Positions 45,012 to 57,500 of a DNA stretch of 64,000 nucleotides are shown one piece after another. Position numbers and translations under genes: made by a program. Within the stretch, counting starts at the first letter, position 1. Every line of letters starts with the position of its first letter. Source of the stretch: Rhododendron vialii (lineage: Eukaryota; Streptophyta; Magnoliopsida; Ericales; Ericaceae); assembly GCF_030253575.1 (NCBI RefSeq), contig NC_080560.1, positions 36,845,001-36,909,000 on the forward strand. Reading direction: 5' to 3'. The notes under the pieces were generated by a model. That model searched no databases, was not told where the DNA came from, and worked only from the letters and a program-made list of their open reading frames with translations.

Positions 45012-48000
45012 ACAATCGGTCGATATGGGTACATGTGAGTTTTTCGGAAGGAAATGCTAATGACCGTTGTGGCAGCAATGACTTGGCATCTAGAAGAGTT
45101 TAATTACTACAGAAATCTTGATGAATGTAAACCTTCCCTCTCTCTTTTTCACTTTCTATTATTTATTTATTTATAGATAAGCTAAATACGACCAGTCTTC
45201 TCTGTACCCGTTCCGTTATGGTTTTTAATTTTTAAGTACTTATTTTCTGCTTTACGAGACCGGTCATTTTTTCACAATACATTATTTTTAATTTAAAAAA
45301 TAAGTATTCATTTTGCTTAGCGAAACAGGGCCAGCATTGGCACAAGTCCCAATACCTAATTGAATAAAAATGAGTATGCATACGACTTTCATGGTCTTCA
45401 TTTTCGTCTCGTAATCGCAAATGTTTTCTTGGGGAGGGCTGCCGACTCTAAGTCTGAGGTTTTCCCAGGGAAGGGTCTTGACTCTTGCCCTTTGTTTTTT
45501 TTATCGATGGGCAAAAATATTATTGTTAACTCGATAAGCGTATATCGAGAAAAGCAAAAAAGAAAAAACACCTAGCTACAACATGATGTTGATGCATGAT
45601 GCATGGGTTTTCCTAGGGAGGTCACTTTAACGTTCTCGTTAGCTAGAAATGCCAAAATGAGGAATGATAAAGGTATTCGAACGATTTGTGAAAGCTAGTT
45701 AGATCTATTACTATCATCATTTTCACAATCTCAAAAGGAAAAGAAAATCTACTCGTACTTATTGATGCGAAGTTGGAATTATCCAATGGTTATTTTTGTA
45801 ACGCCACCGTTGAGTACGTAGTACTACAGTTATTTGCAACGCCTTCTTAAATGAGTGTATGTCCATGTATGTGTGAATCCTACCCTATGTGAAATAAGTG
45901 TTACAAATAATTTTTGCATCTAATTTTTCCGAAATAAATTGATTAAAGTGCCTGTCAATCTTGCAAAGAGTTTTCTGCCCACCGTAGAAACGAGTTTTTC
46001 TATCGAACTTTGGTGGAAGGGGAGAATTCTACAATAAACATCTCGGTTTATTTTATTTTATTTAGCTAAGCGAAGAGGATTTATTAATCTTTATAAACAT
46101 CCCTATTAAGATGTGTCCGGTGTACATTCCTTTGAATCGCTTTGGATTCGTAACATTTTCTATAGATATTCATAATATTTTGTATATAAAATTCATTACA
46201 TTTGCATAAAACTTTATAATATTTGTGTCAAAACTCCTAAATCTATTAAAAATCTCATAAAACGCGAAATTCTGTATGTTTCAAACAAATAATGTGGGCC
46301 AAAATATTAGCTAATTAAGTTAATACGTGTTCTTTCCAAAAAGATAAGCAAATAAATTCCGTAAAGAGAATGATGTTTTATATTCTTGTAGATTTTCATG
46401 GGTAAGTCATATATATACAACTTGAGTTTACCTACGTTTTGTCAAAGGTAATTGGTAGGTTAAAAATATTTTTAAATTAATTTTCTGAATTAAGAATACA
46501 TCTTTACTTGATTTTTAAAATAAGAATACTTTTAAAAAGATAAAAGGTTAATAGTGAACACATGTTATAAAATACAACGACCCTAGGCTGCCTTTAATGT
46601 TTAATAAAGCAACATGAAGGATGAGTTCTTGTAAACTTTCTTCGTTTTATGTGTATTGTTCGTTTTTTTGAATTTCTTTTTTCAGGTTTGCATTATAGTT
46701 TTTGGGTTGATCATCCGTCTCAACAAGAGGAATTTGAAAAGTAGTAAAAAAATTATGACCAAAAGCAAAAAAAAAAAAAAATCACTAAGGCGAAAAAAGT
46801 ATCAAATTGCTGGGGTTTTTTTGTGTGTCTAAAACGTCGTCTTATATGAATTTTTTTCAATATCGGTCCACATTTTTCCACTTTTCCAATTCGTCTCGTC
46901 GAAATGAATTAATGCCAGATATTCATACTTGATTTAATTTACACTTGCAATACATTGCATTAGTTACATGGAAAATGTAAACTTCCGCCCAATAAGCGGA
47001 AGATAAATGTGTACAAAGTATATCAATATCTGGAAAAAAAATGTATTGATATTCAAAAAAAGTTTATTGATATCCGTAAAATGTGTATCAATATCCAAAT
47101 TTGTTTGTCATTATATGCTTATTATCCTCTGCCTAATAGGCAAAAATTAGCAAGACTGTAATTGCATTGCCATCAACAGCTATCGTTAGTTTAGGGTAAA
47201 TAAACAACATTAAAAGATCATTGATTGGGGTTCTGATTGTTTCCGGTAGTACCCCTATACTGAAATCGGACTTTTTATATATGCTATGTTTTAGACAACT
47301 TTAAAGTAATAAAATAATGGGAAAAATTACAAAAAACTATAATCGAAGAATGTGATGAGCACTGCCCACTATTATTATGCTCAACCTTGAGGTCAATAAA
47401 CAATCCTCATTACAGAAAAATTCCTTATAATTGTAAATTTATCCCATAGAATATTAGTCATAAATTATTTTTTATATATCCTGTAGTTCGAACATAAACC
47501 TTGAGATTAAATCTAAAAAACCAGACTCCATAACCAATAAACGACAAAAAAAAAAAGAAAAGTATTTTCTTCCACTTCAAAAAAGAAAACACTCTTCGAG
47601 TTTTAATAAATGTTTCTTTCGCTGAGAAAAAAAAAAAAAAAAGAAAACACTCTTCGATCTTTTGGAAATAAGAAAAAAAAAAAAAAAGAGGGAAAAAAAA
47701 AGACTTGAAACAAGGGTAGTTTCATCAATATAAATATCTACTTTTTATCTACTAATGAAAGTAGTTGGAGAACCTCATCGTTTACCAATGAATTTAATTT
47801 TCCTTACAAGCCAAAACGATGTTTACCAGCTTCGATCTTAGGTTATTTAATATGCTTAACCTTGTACCCCAGGGACAACGGTTAGCATTTGCCATTTATT
47901 ATTGCGTTGTGTCTCTCTAGATATATCCATATGTATCTATATAATCTACATTGATCCAAATCAACAGTTAACTTTTTCTATCCCGGTGTTCCAGTGTAAT

Positions 48001-48091
48001 TTAGACGTTGGCATGGGTCGCATGAAAATCTTGAAATATGACAAAATTTTCATGCGATCTAGATTTTTCACCGATATGGGAAAAAATTTGG

Positions 48092-48094
<3 letters not shown>
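45012..48094. other. AT-rich intergenic DNA
   Basis: No gene is supported. Part of the AAATAAGTACTTATTTT element family appears near 45225-45330 (CTTATTTTCTGCTTTACGAG, GCGAAACAGGGCC). Long A runs occur at about 46765-46780 and 47545-47700. Confidence 0.5.

Positions 48095-48167
<73 letters not shown>
48095..48167. repeat. (AT)n microsatellite, ~73 bp
   Basis: Uninterrupted AT dinucleotide tract. The Ile-Tyr frame running into it (47902-48168) is an artefact of the repeat. Confidence 0.98.
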
Positions 48168-48169
<2 letters not shown>

Positions 48170-49874
48170 CTTAATTTGAGAGGGTAGCATTTTGAGGGTT
48201 AAAGTTATGCAAACAACCACTCTAAAAGAAGAAGTAGGATTGCATGCATGGGAGCAAGTTTATTGTATGATGATGAGAACAGAAATTCTGGAAAAACATA
48301 GTCTAATTAATTCAAAATATTAATAAGGAATTAATTAATTAAGTGATTCTCAATAACTAGATGAGACTTAATCTGTATGGTTAACAACAGAGAAGGGTAT
48401 AACTGGTCTACAATACATCATTAAACATAGAATTATGGAACAAGTTTTTTAATAGGGAAAGAGGAAAAAATATAACATGCGAAAAATTTAGGCCCAACCT
48501 AGCCTAATTGGTTAGGTCAATTTACTTCGCTGAAAGGTAGCAAAATTGTCGGACCCTTTAGTTAGGTTTAAGTCTGACGAGAGAGTACTATTCTACGACT
48601 CGCAATTCGTTTATTTTCATACCGCGTGACGCATTTACTATCTATTATTTGATTAACTAATCCTTTATATTTGATTCGGTAAAGAGTTAAATGGTTTGGC
48701 AATTGTATTGGTATTAGAGAAAAGTCCAAATATAAAGAAATAGTGATAACTTATCAGGAAATAATATTTAAAAAGTGAAGAAATTAAAGAATACTAAAGC
48801 AATTGGATCCTTTGCTTACTTTGCTTTACTCTTTACCAGATAGTTCTAATTAATTATAAATTGGATTACAATGATGATCATCCCCTTTAACTAATTAATG
48901 TATATTTAATCTATTAACGTGCATGTGTGTAAATGGTGACTTAATTAGAAATAGGGGCATTATCAATCTTGAGAGTTAATTAATTAATCAAGTCTTGTTC
49001 CGCTAAAAGAAATAAGTAAATAAAAAAAAAAAGTATTTTTTTTTGAATTAAAGGTGTGTATTGTGAAAGAAAGATCTGTCTCGTAAAACGAAAAATAAAT
49101 AATTTAAGTAAGAAACTTAACGAAACGGGGCCTCATCAGTAGCTTCTAAATGAAAAACATGATTCTACAAAACACTAGATCACTTTTAAGAAACAAATTA
49201 TAAATTCTCAGCAACATAATTAAACTCTCGTGCGAGTTGGTTGAACTATATATACAGTATAAAACCCCGTGAAAATACTATTTTTTTACTCTCCTGAAAA
49301 ATACGGTTTTGCTTATGCTTCACGTGATAATTAGTCAAGATCATGAGAATTTGCTTTCACTTACGGTACAATTTTTTACCCGTGGGCGTACAATAGTCAA
49401 TCAAAATCATGTTTTATTTCCAGCTGCCCCTTCATTCTCTTCTTTTCATTATTTTCGTAAACTTTACTTTGTGGACCTCGGATTAACATCGATGATCCGA
49501 ACCATTCAGGTCGTGACACCCAACCCCCGAAGAACAATATCTTGTTTCTTAATCTATAAAATGGAATGTGGAGTGTGGAGGACACCTGGCAGGAAACAAT
49601 TTCCCAAACGCCCGCACACATGTTTTACACATGCTTTGATTAGCTAGAATGTGACAAATACTACATTTGTTGTTGTTGTTGCTATTTGTTGTAGATTGGA
49701 TTTGATTAGTACATTAGATAGAAAAATAGGTATATTATTTCTCGTAGCTCTCTCATTGATATCTTAATTAATTTCATATATATAATTAAACACAATAATC
49801 CGTGTCCGTTCCAAAAAACCAAGACCGGTCCTGGTCAATGCAAATATATTTTCTTTTTCTTTTTTCTTTTTTAT
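48168..49874. other. AT-rich intergenic DNA
   Basis: No gene supported. The frames at 49309-49647 (plus) and 49397-49621 (minus) overlap one another and carry no recognisable motif. Another fragment of the GCAAATAA/AAACGGGGCC element family is at about 49020-49135. Confidence 0.5.
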
Positions 49875-50005
49875 AATTGAGTATCTGGATCAACTTGTGT
49901 ATGCACCTCTACTAATCATACGGTCTTAAAGTTAACGACCAGTAAAACTCTAGTAACCCCAATATTTAGAACGTTTGGCATTTGCAAGCCAATTGGCAAT
50001 GGCGG
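49875..50005 (-). repeat. SINE fragment (Au-like family)
   Basis: GAGTATCTGGATCAACTTGT, GCACCTCTACTAATC and AAAGTTAACGACCAGTAAAA match the tail of the 7538 copy. The stretch up to GGCATTTGCAAGCCAATTGG probably covers part of the head region. Confidence 0.5.
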
Positions 50006-50639
50006 AGCCACATGGTGCCTAGTGGGGGCAAGCGCCCCCATTGCAATTTTTAACAATTTTATTTTTACCCCAAATTATAAATGTCATCACAATTTGTATT
50101 CAAAAATTATAGGAGTACAAAACAAGTAAAAGATAGAAAATTCTAAAATCATGTTCAATGGTGCCCCCACCAACCTAAATTTCTGGTTAATTACGTCACT
50201 ACCAATCAGTCAGATCCCTAGGGGTTAATGCATATAAAGTTAGAGCAAATCAAAAGGGTGATGGGTGGTTGTTCGGCTAAATAAATCACTTGGCTTATTT
50301 TTTGTCCGTATTCAAATTTTTTTCCGCATTTGTTAGTTTTTATCAATTTTTTAGGGATTAATGCTTCTTCATGACAAGAGGAATCGAAAAAGTAAAAAAA
50401 AAATTACGATCAAAATCTATTTTTTTAATAAAGACGAAAAAATTGGCTTATTAGTTTATTTTTGTCTTTATTCAAAAAAATTAGGTTTCGATTGTAATTT
50501 TTTACTTTTTAAATTCTTTTTGTCATGATAAAACAAAAATCTTCAAAAAAATTGACGAAAAACTAACAAATATAAAAAAATTTAAATAAAAATAAAAAAA
50601 TAAGCCACTTGACCGACAGAACAACTGCACAATCAAGGT

Positions 50640-50885
50640 ATCCTAGAGGAATAGGAACATGGAGGAGTGGAGGACCCTCTTCACATGGATTCACGTGTCA
50701 ATGTAGACAAATCCTAGAGGAATAGGAAGATGGAGGACCCTCTTCACATGGATTCACGTGCCAATGTTAACAAATCCTAATATAGAAACTATATTAAATT
50801 TGCAACTTGGTTAAAGCCATTCCAATGCTAATATAGAAAATATATTTAATTAGCAACTTGGTTTAAAAGCATTCCAATGCTAAAG
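50640..50885. repeat. Two successive short tandem duplications
   Basis: First pair: ATCCTAGAGGAATAGGAA to TTCACGTGTCAATGT, repeated once from about 50712. Second pair: TAATATAGAAACTATATT to GCCATTCCAATGC, repeated from about 50829. Each unit is about 60-70 bp, with small differences. Confidence 0.8.
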
Positions 50886-50889
50886 TCGA

Positions 50890-51529
50890 AATATGATGGG
50901 ACCTCATTGCTTCAATAATTACGGTCGCTCTATTACTTACAATAATCTCTGTTTAAAGACCCATTAAACAAATGATTCTTGCTTTTTGTTCCACTAAATT
51001 AAGCCTTTCCAAGTACAATCACACACGCCCACCAACCTAATGAGACGGGGTTCGGGTGCGTTTGGACCTTTTCAGTTTTTTATTTATTTAAAGAAATTAG
51101 AAGCAGAAACAGATTAATATTTTTATAAAAATAAAATAAGAAACGTGTTTGATAATATTTTTATTTCTCAAAAAAAAAAGGGGGAAAACACTTTTTTATA
51201 GTTTACAAAAACTTTTAAAAAGTTTATAAAAAACAAAAATAGTAGAAACAAAAATCAAAAACTGAAAACAAAAAAGTTACTAATTAAACGCCCCCTTACC
51301 TTTGCTGGGTTTTTTTTTCTTCTTCTCAAATTTATAACTTTCAATAACCCCTCATGTCTATTGGGGGTTTTCTCTCTTGATCTTAGATTTGAGAGTTTTT
51401 TTTTTTTGTGTGTGTGTGTGTGTATGTTTTTCTTTCTTTTTCCTTTCTCTCGGTTTCTCCTTCATCATGAGGTGTCGTTTCGGGTTTCGTTAATGGTGGT
51501 AGTGATGATTCTTGGGCGGTGATGGCAGT
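50890..51529. other. Intergenic DNA, no gene seen
   Basis: Low-complexity A/T and a (GT)n patch at about 51407-51425. Nothing coding was found. Confidence 0.5.
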
Positions 51530-52204
51530 TTGACGACAAATTAGACCAATTAGATTGTGGCCACATGCCCTGAAAATGTAAAAGGCGGATTGAGGGAGCG
51601 CTAGCAGGACAAGCACTTAATTCAGAGTTGCCACTTAAGTTTGAAGGTCTGACATCCAAGGAACCGAACTTGAAATGCTTGCTGTGCTGTTTTGATTTGA
51701 AAAGGTGAAGGCACCAGTCTGTCATAACCATATCTGGGTTCAGGAGCCAAGTTACGAAAGGGGAAGGATTTTAAGGCACCCCTCTCGCCCAATCCGGAGA
51801 TCAGTCTCTACTTAGACATATGCAAAAAATATTTGCAATTCTATTTGATTAATCAATTCTTTAGCCAATTAAGACAGGAGAACAGTTTTAAGGGGATTAA
51901 AACTGTAACATGTTTTGCAGGATGTGATTGATAGCATGGATGGCATGTTTATGATAAGCGATAAACAAGATAAGGCCAAATACTACTCAAATGGGCCAAC
52001 GCGGTGCATAGTTGGAAGTTGATGCACGCAGGGGAAACTTGCATGCACTGATCTGTTTCACATAGATCACTGCATGCAAGCAGACCTACGCGCACGAACC
52101 CCAGATTAGTGCGCGTGAGTTTTCTTATTCCAACAGGTTTTGGTTTTATCCCCCTCTGGGCTTTGGAATGACTAGTGCTCATCCAAGACAAATCAATACA
52201 CTTG
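51530..52204 (+). repeat. LTR-like unit A, left part
   Basis: Matches 57501-58160 in order: TTCAGAGTTGCCACTTAAGT, TTTGAAGGTC, GGTTCAGGAGCC, AAGGATTTTAAGGCA, GATCAGTCTCTACT, TTAGCCAATTA and CCCTCTGGGCTTTGGAATGA. The left boundary is approximate. The unit resumes after 54074, having been split by a Helitron-like insertion. I call it LTR-like because both units end in TGTCTACA and unit B starts with TG; no primer site or second end proves it. Confidence 0.6.
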
Positions 52205-52549
52205 TAATAAAAGAACCTAGCATGGTAAGCCAAGACCTAGTGTGAAATTCCATTATTGCCCTTGTAAGGTTTGCTCTTGCATGTGTTGAGCTGAGGGTAG
52301 TTTAGGTATTGTATGTTAATCCTAGGTTCTCCGGAATTTACCTAATCAAATGGTACTTTGTTCCAAATTTTACTACTGCCTCTCCCGGAATTGTAGGGTG
52401 TAAAGCTGAAACTTAGGGACAAAGGCAAAGAAAGTCTCAAGTCATGAGTGTATTTTCCCTGATTTAGGGAGTGATTCAGGGAGAGCAGAGAGATTGCTTC
52501 CTCAAGCATAATTGGTCCATGATTTAAGCAGTTCAAAACAGGTAGAATC

Positions 52550-52584
<35 letters not shown>

Positions 52585-54074
52585 AAACAACTCGATCGTT
52601 CTTCCTTCGCAGGTTGCCCATTTTGCTACTCCCGGCTAACCCATCAATCATCATCCATCGTCTCCTAACCGTGCGGACAACTTTCATCCACAGCCAAGTT
52701 ACCTAAATTTTTGCGATACAGCCAAGGCAAAGCATGAGCCAGCCGCTTCTCAGGTTAGCTCTCACCATGTATTCCTTTGTATATAGTAATTAATTTGTAT
52801 TAAGTCAATTTTTTTGGCAGGATGTATTTTGTATAGGGTTTTCTCATGTTTGGTCAATATACCATTGTCATAATAGGGGCCTTTTTTTCCCTTCTTTTGT
52901 TTCGATTTGTGTAATTTTCTTTTGCTTCGATTTGGTTTTTTGCAGGATCTATAACTATTGGGTTTTCAATTTGCAATTGTATTCTCAGGTATGATCTCGA
53001 TCAGGTTTTGTTCCTCTTTCCGTTTTCCTATTTTTCCTGGTGCTTTTCATTTGTATATACTATATTCATTTTATATGTGAAAAAGTTTTTGAAAAAAAAC
53101 AGAAAGACAGTTTGTCGTGATGAAAATACTGTATATGTGTTTGTGTGTGATGAGCTTGGTATGGAGTTTCAGATTTCTCATGATCCTCAAAAAGAATTGT
53201 GTCACAAAATTTTTCAAGAGAGTGTCATTCCTTATTTAGGATTGGTGTTGTGAATGGTAGATAATGAACCCAATAAGTGAACAATTGGTTTTAGATTGGT
53301 CTTGGCCTTAGTAATTCTAAGGCATTGTCTTAATTTGAAGATAAGGATAAATGGAGGTTAGGCACAAAAATAAACTTCTTGTTTGGCTCCCATTTACATT
53401 GACATTGACATTTGGTTGGGGTCATTGAGGTCATTGATTTGTGGTAATGCCTTTGGTCTCATGACCTCACACACACACACTCTCTCTCTCTCTCTCCGAA
53501 ATAGTTAAAATGTACATTGACAAGCCCAATCCAATAATTAAAGTCAACTTTTTTCATTTATAATTTAGCTGAAGTTGTTGCGAATCTGGAAAAGTTGTTG
53601 CGAATTTGGAGGATGCATTTTTAGGTAACCATTTTATGCTTCTTCAAATACTCAAATCTGATGTAATTTCATGCGGTAGGATTTGTTTGATCGGCTGGAG
53701 AAGGAGATGAAAACCTATAGTCATAGTTCGTGTAATTGCTCGAGGCGTGCATGCAGCTGAGAAGCTGGAACTAGAAAGGAAATATATAGCAGTCTTGCTG
53801 AGTCACATGAAACTTGTAATAAGAGTGGTACAAATGAATATGGTTTCGAGAAATGGTCAAGAAAGGAAAAAGGAAAACCATTTGGAAATGCAAGGATGGA
53901 TTCTATGATACTTAAATATTGTTGGAAGTTCTGTGGTTGAATCTTCGTTCAATATGGATTTGTATTTTGTTTTTTTATTACTACATTACCATTAATGTAT
54001 GAAAATAACCATTCCTACACCAAGTACCAATTAAACCAATGAGCACGCAGAATCGTGCGAAGCACGAGTATTAG
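52205..54074 (+). mobile_element. Helitron-like insertion in LTR-like unit A
   Basis: This 1.87 kb has no counterpart in unit B and so is an insertion. Its right end is CGTGCGAAGCACG (a 5-bp stem with GAA loop) followed by AGTATTAG, which matches the 3' hairpin plus CTRR-type end of plant Helitrons, with TTAG in place of CTAG. The left end is not fixed; no clear TC start was found. Inside are a (CT)n tract (52553-52580), a short frame at 52512-52706 and splice-like sites (TCGCAG, GGCAG, TTTGCAG near 52612, 52820 and 52946) that look like the 5' part of a captured gene. The frame at 53008-53253 is not recognised. Confidence 0.55.
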
Positions 54075-55293
54075 AGTAGTAAAATAGTAAATAGTATTTA
54101 CACTACACAGTTTAAAGGCTGAAAAGCCTAACAAATGAACAAATCACCCCATAAATAGTGTAAAGATAAAAATAGAGGCCAAGGCCAAGGCCAAGTCACT
54201 CATACAAGAGCAACGCAATGGAAAGCCACTGGATCAAGAACACCTGCGCGAGCGGATTGGTAACTTGCGCGCGCCCATCCAGGCTGTTTCCAGTACTTGT
54301 TCTCACATGACTGGGGCTCTGGGACATGTCAAGATATACCCCAGTTGGTGTTCCAACATAACAGAAATACGTATTAAAATACGAGCTAGCAGTTTGAACA
54401 TAGGAAAGCAGTAAATTAGTTGTTAGCATGCTTGCAGTGGTCTATATTCTAAGGAGAACATAAAATAGCAAGACACCAATCCCCACGCAAATCGGCGTGT
54501 GTAGCCACAAAGCGGCGCACGCGAGCTAATGACCGACGTGCGCTGATTCTTACCACAATGGTTTTTGAAACATTGTCAGCCTTAGAGCCAGGGCGTGGTA
54601 TTGATTACCAACTTTGACCCTACCAGTCCTCCTCAGAGATCAGAACAATATGCAATACAAAGGTGTTATACCTTTGATTTTTGGGTTTGAAAGAGTATTG
54701 AGCTTTGATGTTTGAGGTTGAATGAGGCGTGAAAATGGATTGTAAGATTTTGTAACTTTTTTTTCTAACCCTTTAATTGAAAGAGTGCGGGGGGTATTTA
54801 TAAGACAAGCACCCACCATTAATGGAAACCCTTCATTAATCAAAGGAAACCCTCCATTAATAGAAAACATTCTATTAATGGAAAGCATTCTATTAAAGGA
54901 AACTATTCTATTAATAGAAACCTTCCATTAATGGAAACCCTCCATAAATGGATACATTTCAGAATCCTTCCAAAAATGGAAAATAAAAGGGTCGGCTGCA
55001 AATTTAACCAGCGCGCAAGGGTTGAGGACAGGCGCAGGCGGACCAAACTAGCACGCATGAGTCAATGGTCAAACTTTGACTGTGGACCAACACCTGGCAA
55101 TTCGACCCACGCGCGCTAGTTATCAAACAACGCGTGCCAGTAGAGTTTTGGAAAGTTTGGGGGTTTCAAAATGCTCAAAACCCAATCACTTATTATTCCC
55201 GGGGTGTTTTTGATCCATTTCATCATCGGGAAATAACAAAAACCGAAAGTAAACTAATCTGAAAAGTCCAAATTAAGGTGTCTACATAGATCA
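54075..55293 (+). repeat. LTR-like unit A, right part
   Basis: Continues the match to unit B: AAATAGTGTAAAGATAAAAA, GGCCAAGTCACTCATACAAG, ACATGACTGGGGCTCTGGGA, CAATACAAAGGTGTTATACC, CGGCTGCAAATTTAACCAGC and, at the end, CGAAAGTAAACTAATCTGAA then GGTGTCTACA at 55284-55293. It is rich in GCGCGC words (for example at 54245-54275 and 54530). Confidence 0.65.
54810..54962. repeat. Expanded ~18-bp minisatellite (CCATTAATGGAAA units)
   Basis: About eight imperfect units of the form ATTAATGGAAACCCTTC / TATTAATAGAAACCTTCC. The matching part of unit B (58885-58930) has only about two, so the block expanded in unit A. Confidence 0.8.
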
Positions 55294-55680
55294 ACTTTCT
55301 AATCGATCCGTTTATGGAGGATGTTGTCGATTTAATGTGTTGAGGCCATGGCGCGCGTGCACGAATGCCTTACAGCTTACTAAGCTTTTCGGTTTGAATT
55401 CTTTTACAGTAGACGAGGACTCGCAACAGCTGATTCAGATCTTGGGTAGTCTATGGAAGTGGAAGGTCTCGTCGAAGATATTCGTCAAGAGTTTATCGAT
55501 GGGTTTAGGTTTTGTGATTTTCTCTTTATTCATAGATCGGCGAGTGTAATTGCACACAGTTTGGCAACTTTGGATTTTGGGAGGTTTTGGTATTCGTACT
55601 TGGAAAGTTAGACCTCCTGATTGGTTATTGGATTTTCTATGAAACAATAAATCATCATCTTTGATGTACAGTTATACTCC
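55294..55680 (+). pseudogene. Decayed LINE RNase H-like remnant with 3' end
   Basis: In two frames the translation reads FTVDEDSQQLIQILG, then after a +1 or -1 shift near 55505 FCDFLFIHRSASVIAHSLAT. This is the Asp-Ser-containing strand and the C-terminal AH.LA helix of a plant LINE RNase H-like domain, as in the intact remnant at 17825. A stop and a short AT-rich tail with AATAAA (55647-55652) follow. The frame is broken, so it is non-functional. Confidence 0.65.
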
Positions 55681-55825
55681 TTTTTATCTGTTAGAATATA
55701 GTAATCATATAATATCATAATCTTGTGCTAATATGATTACGATATTATGTGACTGTCTTGATTTTATTTTGATTGTAATTGATTACGATTTCATTATAAT
55801 TTAGATGATTCTCTTACATAGTTAG

Positions 55826-56517
55826 GGATCCGGGGACTGTGATGCACAGCGCATGTTGTACTGCACGCCAAAACAACGTCATTTTGGTTCAATTTTGTGC
55901 CAAGTGTTTCAGCCAACACGGGACTCGTTTGGCAAATCAAAGAACGGGCCAAGCAAATCAGAGAACGGTGAGGATGAAACTAACGAAACAAACAAAACTA
56001 ACGGAAATTCCTATCGAACCCCATTAATACACTCTGGATGAGTTTAGGAAACCCTTGTTTACACAGAGTCATCTTCTTCATTGCAACCATGTTCCGACCA
56101 TCGTCGATTCACTGCACGCATGTTCCGGCAATGGAAGATTCACGGCACCCATGTTCCAACCATCGTCGATCGATGATGGAGTAATCTCCTTCGACCACAG
56201 ATCAATCGAGTAGACAACGGCAGCGAACTTCGTGAAAGATAGAAGAGATGAGAGGAGTGAGAAGAAACAGAGAAAAATGGGTGTTTTCCAATTTGAACTG
56301 GTTATGACATAGGAGTAAATGTTTGGAGAAAGCGATGGAAGTATTGGAATTTGGGGGCACATTAACTTCTTAACGTGACACAGGTCTCCGTTCCATTAAT
56401 TTAGATGGCAACATGTTATTGTTGGGCAGCCAAACGAGTCTCTTGTTGGCTGAAACACTTGGCATAAAACTGCACAAAAACAATGTCGTTTTGGAGTGCA
56501 ACACAGTCCCCAGATCC
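55826..56517. mobile_element. Non-autonomous Mutator-like element, 692 bp, 9-bp TSD
   Basis: Terminal inverted repeats of about 100 bp start GGATCCGGGGACTGTG (left) and, reverse strand, GGATCTGGGGACTGTG (right). Both share TGCCAAGTGTTTCAGCCAAC and GACTCGTTTGG further in. A perfect CATAGTTAG (9 bp, extendable to 10) flanks the element at 55817-55825 and 56518-56526. Long inverted repeats with a 9-bp duplication define Mutator-like elements. The interior (about 56060-56400) holds three CATGTTCCGACCATCGTCG-type repeats; the 94-codon minus-strand frame there has no known domain. Confidence 0.88.
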
Positions 56518-56526
56518 CATAGTTAG

Positions 56527-57500
56527 GCTCATTCTTTTTATATAAATAAAAGCCTCATTGTACGATTTCATTATCGAGTTCAATAAAATATTTCTTCTCT
56601 AATATTTAACATTATCAATGAAAGTTCAACCCCCACCCCCCCCCCCCAAAAAAAAAAAAAAGTATAATCAAACAAACACTTTTATATAGGGTTGTGCAAA
56701 AAAATTCGTCAACTGGCAAACCAAATTGATCAACACTCGTTGAGGGAGAGGATGAACGGGTTACTTCGGGTGAGTGATAAGCTATTTTGTTGTTGGTTTG
56801 AATTAACTGGGACTTATATCTTCTAACCTGTCATGATAAACTCAACCCAACAAGCTCGATATGTAGCTATTACAAAGACTTGTTTAAAACGCAGATTAAT
56901 TGCAAATTTTGAAAAGGTCAAAGAAGTTGGCCTGAAACCTAGAATTTAGGAGGAACTCCATTGGAGCTAGTCCATGTAGAATTTTGTTTTGACTTTAATT
57001 TGTTGCAAGTAGGTGTACAAAGTGATCCAGCTCTGCTCTTGGATCTCTAGTACAAACTGGATCTGGCCCATGGACTTGCCTCCACCATGCCATAGTATTG
57101 CGCTCAGGCCCATCCCACGTCGACCGCGTGCAGTGTGCCCTATTCAGCCCACATGCTATGTGCTCTGGGTTGCTCGTTTGGTTGGCCCAACATATCCCAG
57201 TTCGGCCCGCTACACTAGGGTTGCTAGAACATTACATGTAATGGATAACATTAAGGTTTCTATCACTAACGAGAAAAACTTTTTTATGGTGGAGCCTTGA
57301 GAATAATTTACGGTGCTCAATTGCGCGGGTTCAGATGTGTTTTGGACGGTTCGAATTTTGAAAAAACTATTCGCTATAAGAGTTTAACTCTTCGCGCAAA
57401 TAATTTTTTAAATTCGGACCATTGATTGCCGAAACGGACGGTTCAAATTATGCGAAGCCGTGAATAAGTTTCTCTCATCACTAAACATGCACAATCTTTT
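56527..57500. other. Intergenic DNA, no gene seen
   Basis: Includes a C run followed by an A run (56631-56660). A frame at 57013-57300 has no recognisable domain. GGACGGTTCGAATT and GGACGGTTCAAATT (about 57341 and 57437) are direct repeats within what may be a short decayed element. Confidence 0.45.

Noticed and set aside
44815-45078. Minus-strand frame with Cys/Phe-rich repeats
   Set aside because: It arises from a 44-bp tandem repeat that changes frame each copy, so there is no repeated peptide.
47902-48168. Frame ending in an Ile-Tyr repeat
   Set aside because: Translation of an (AT)n microsatellite.
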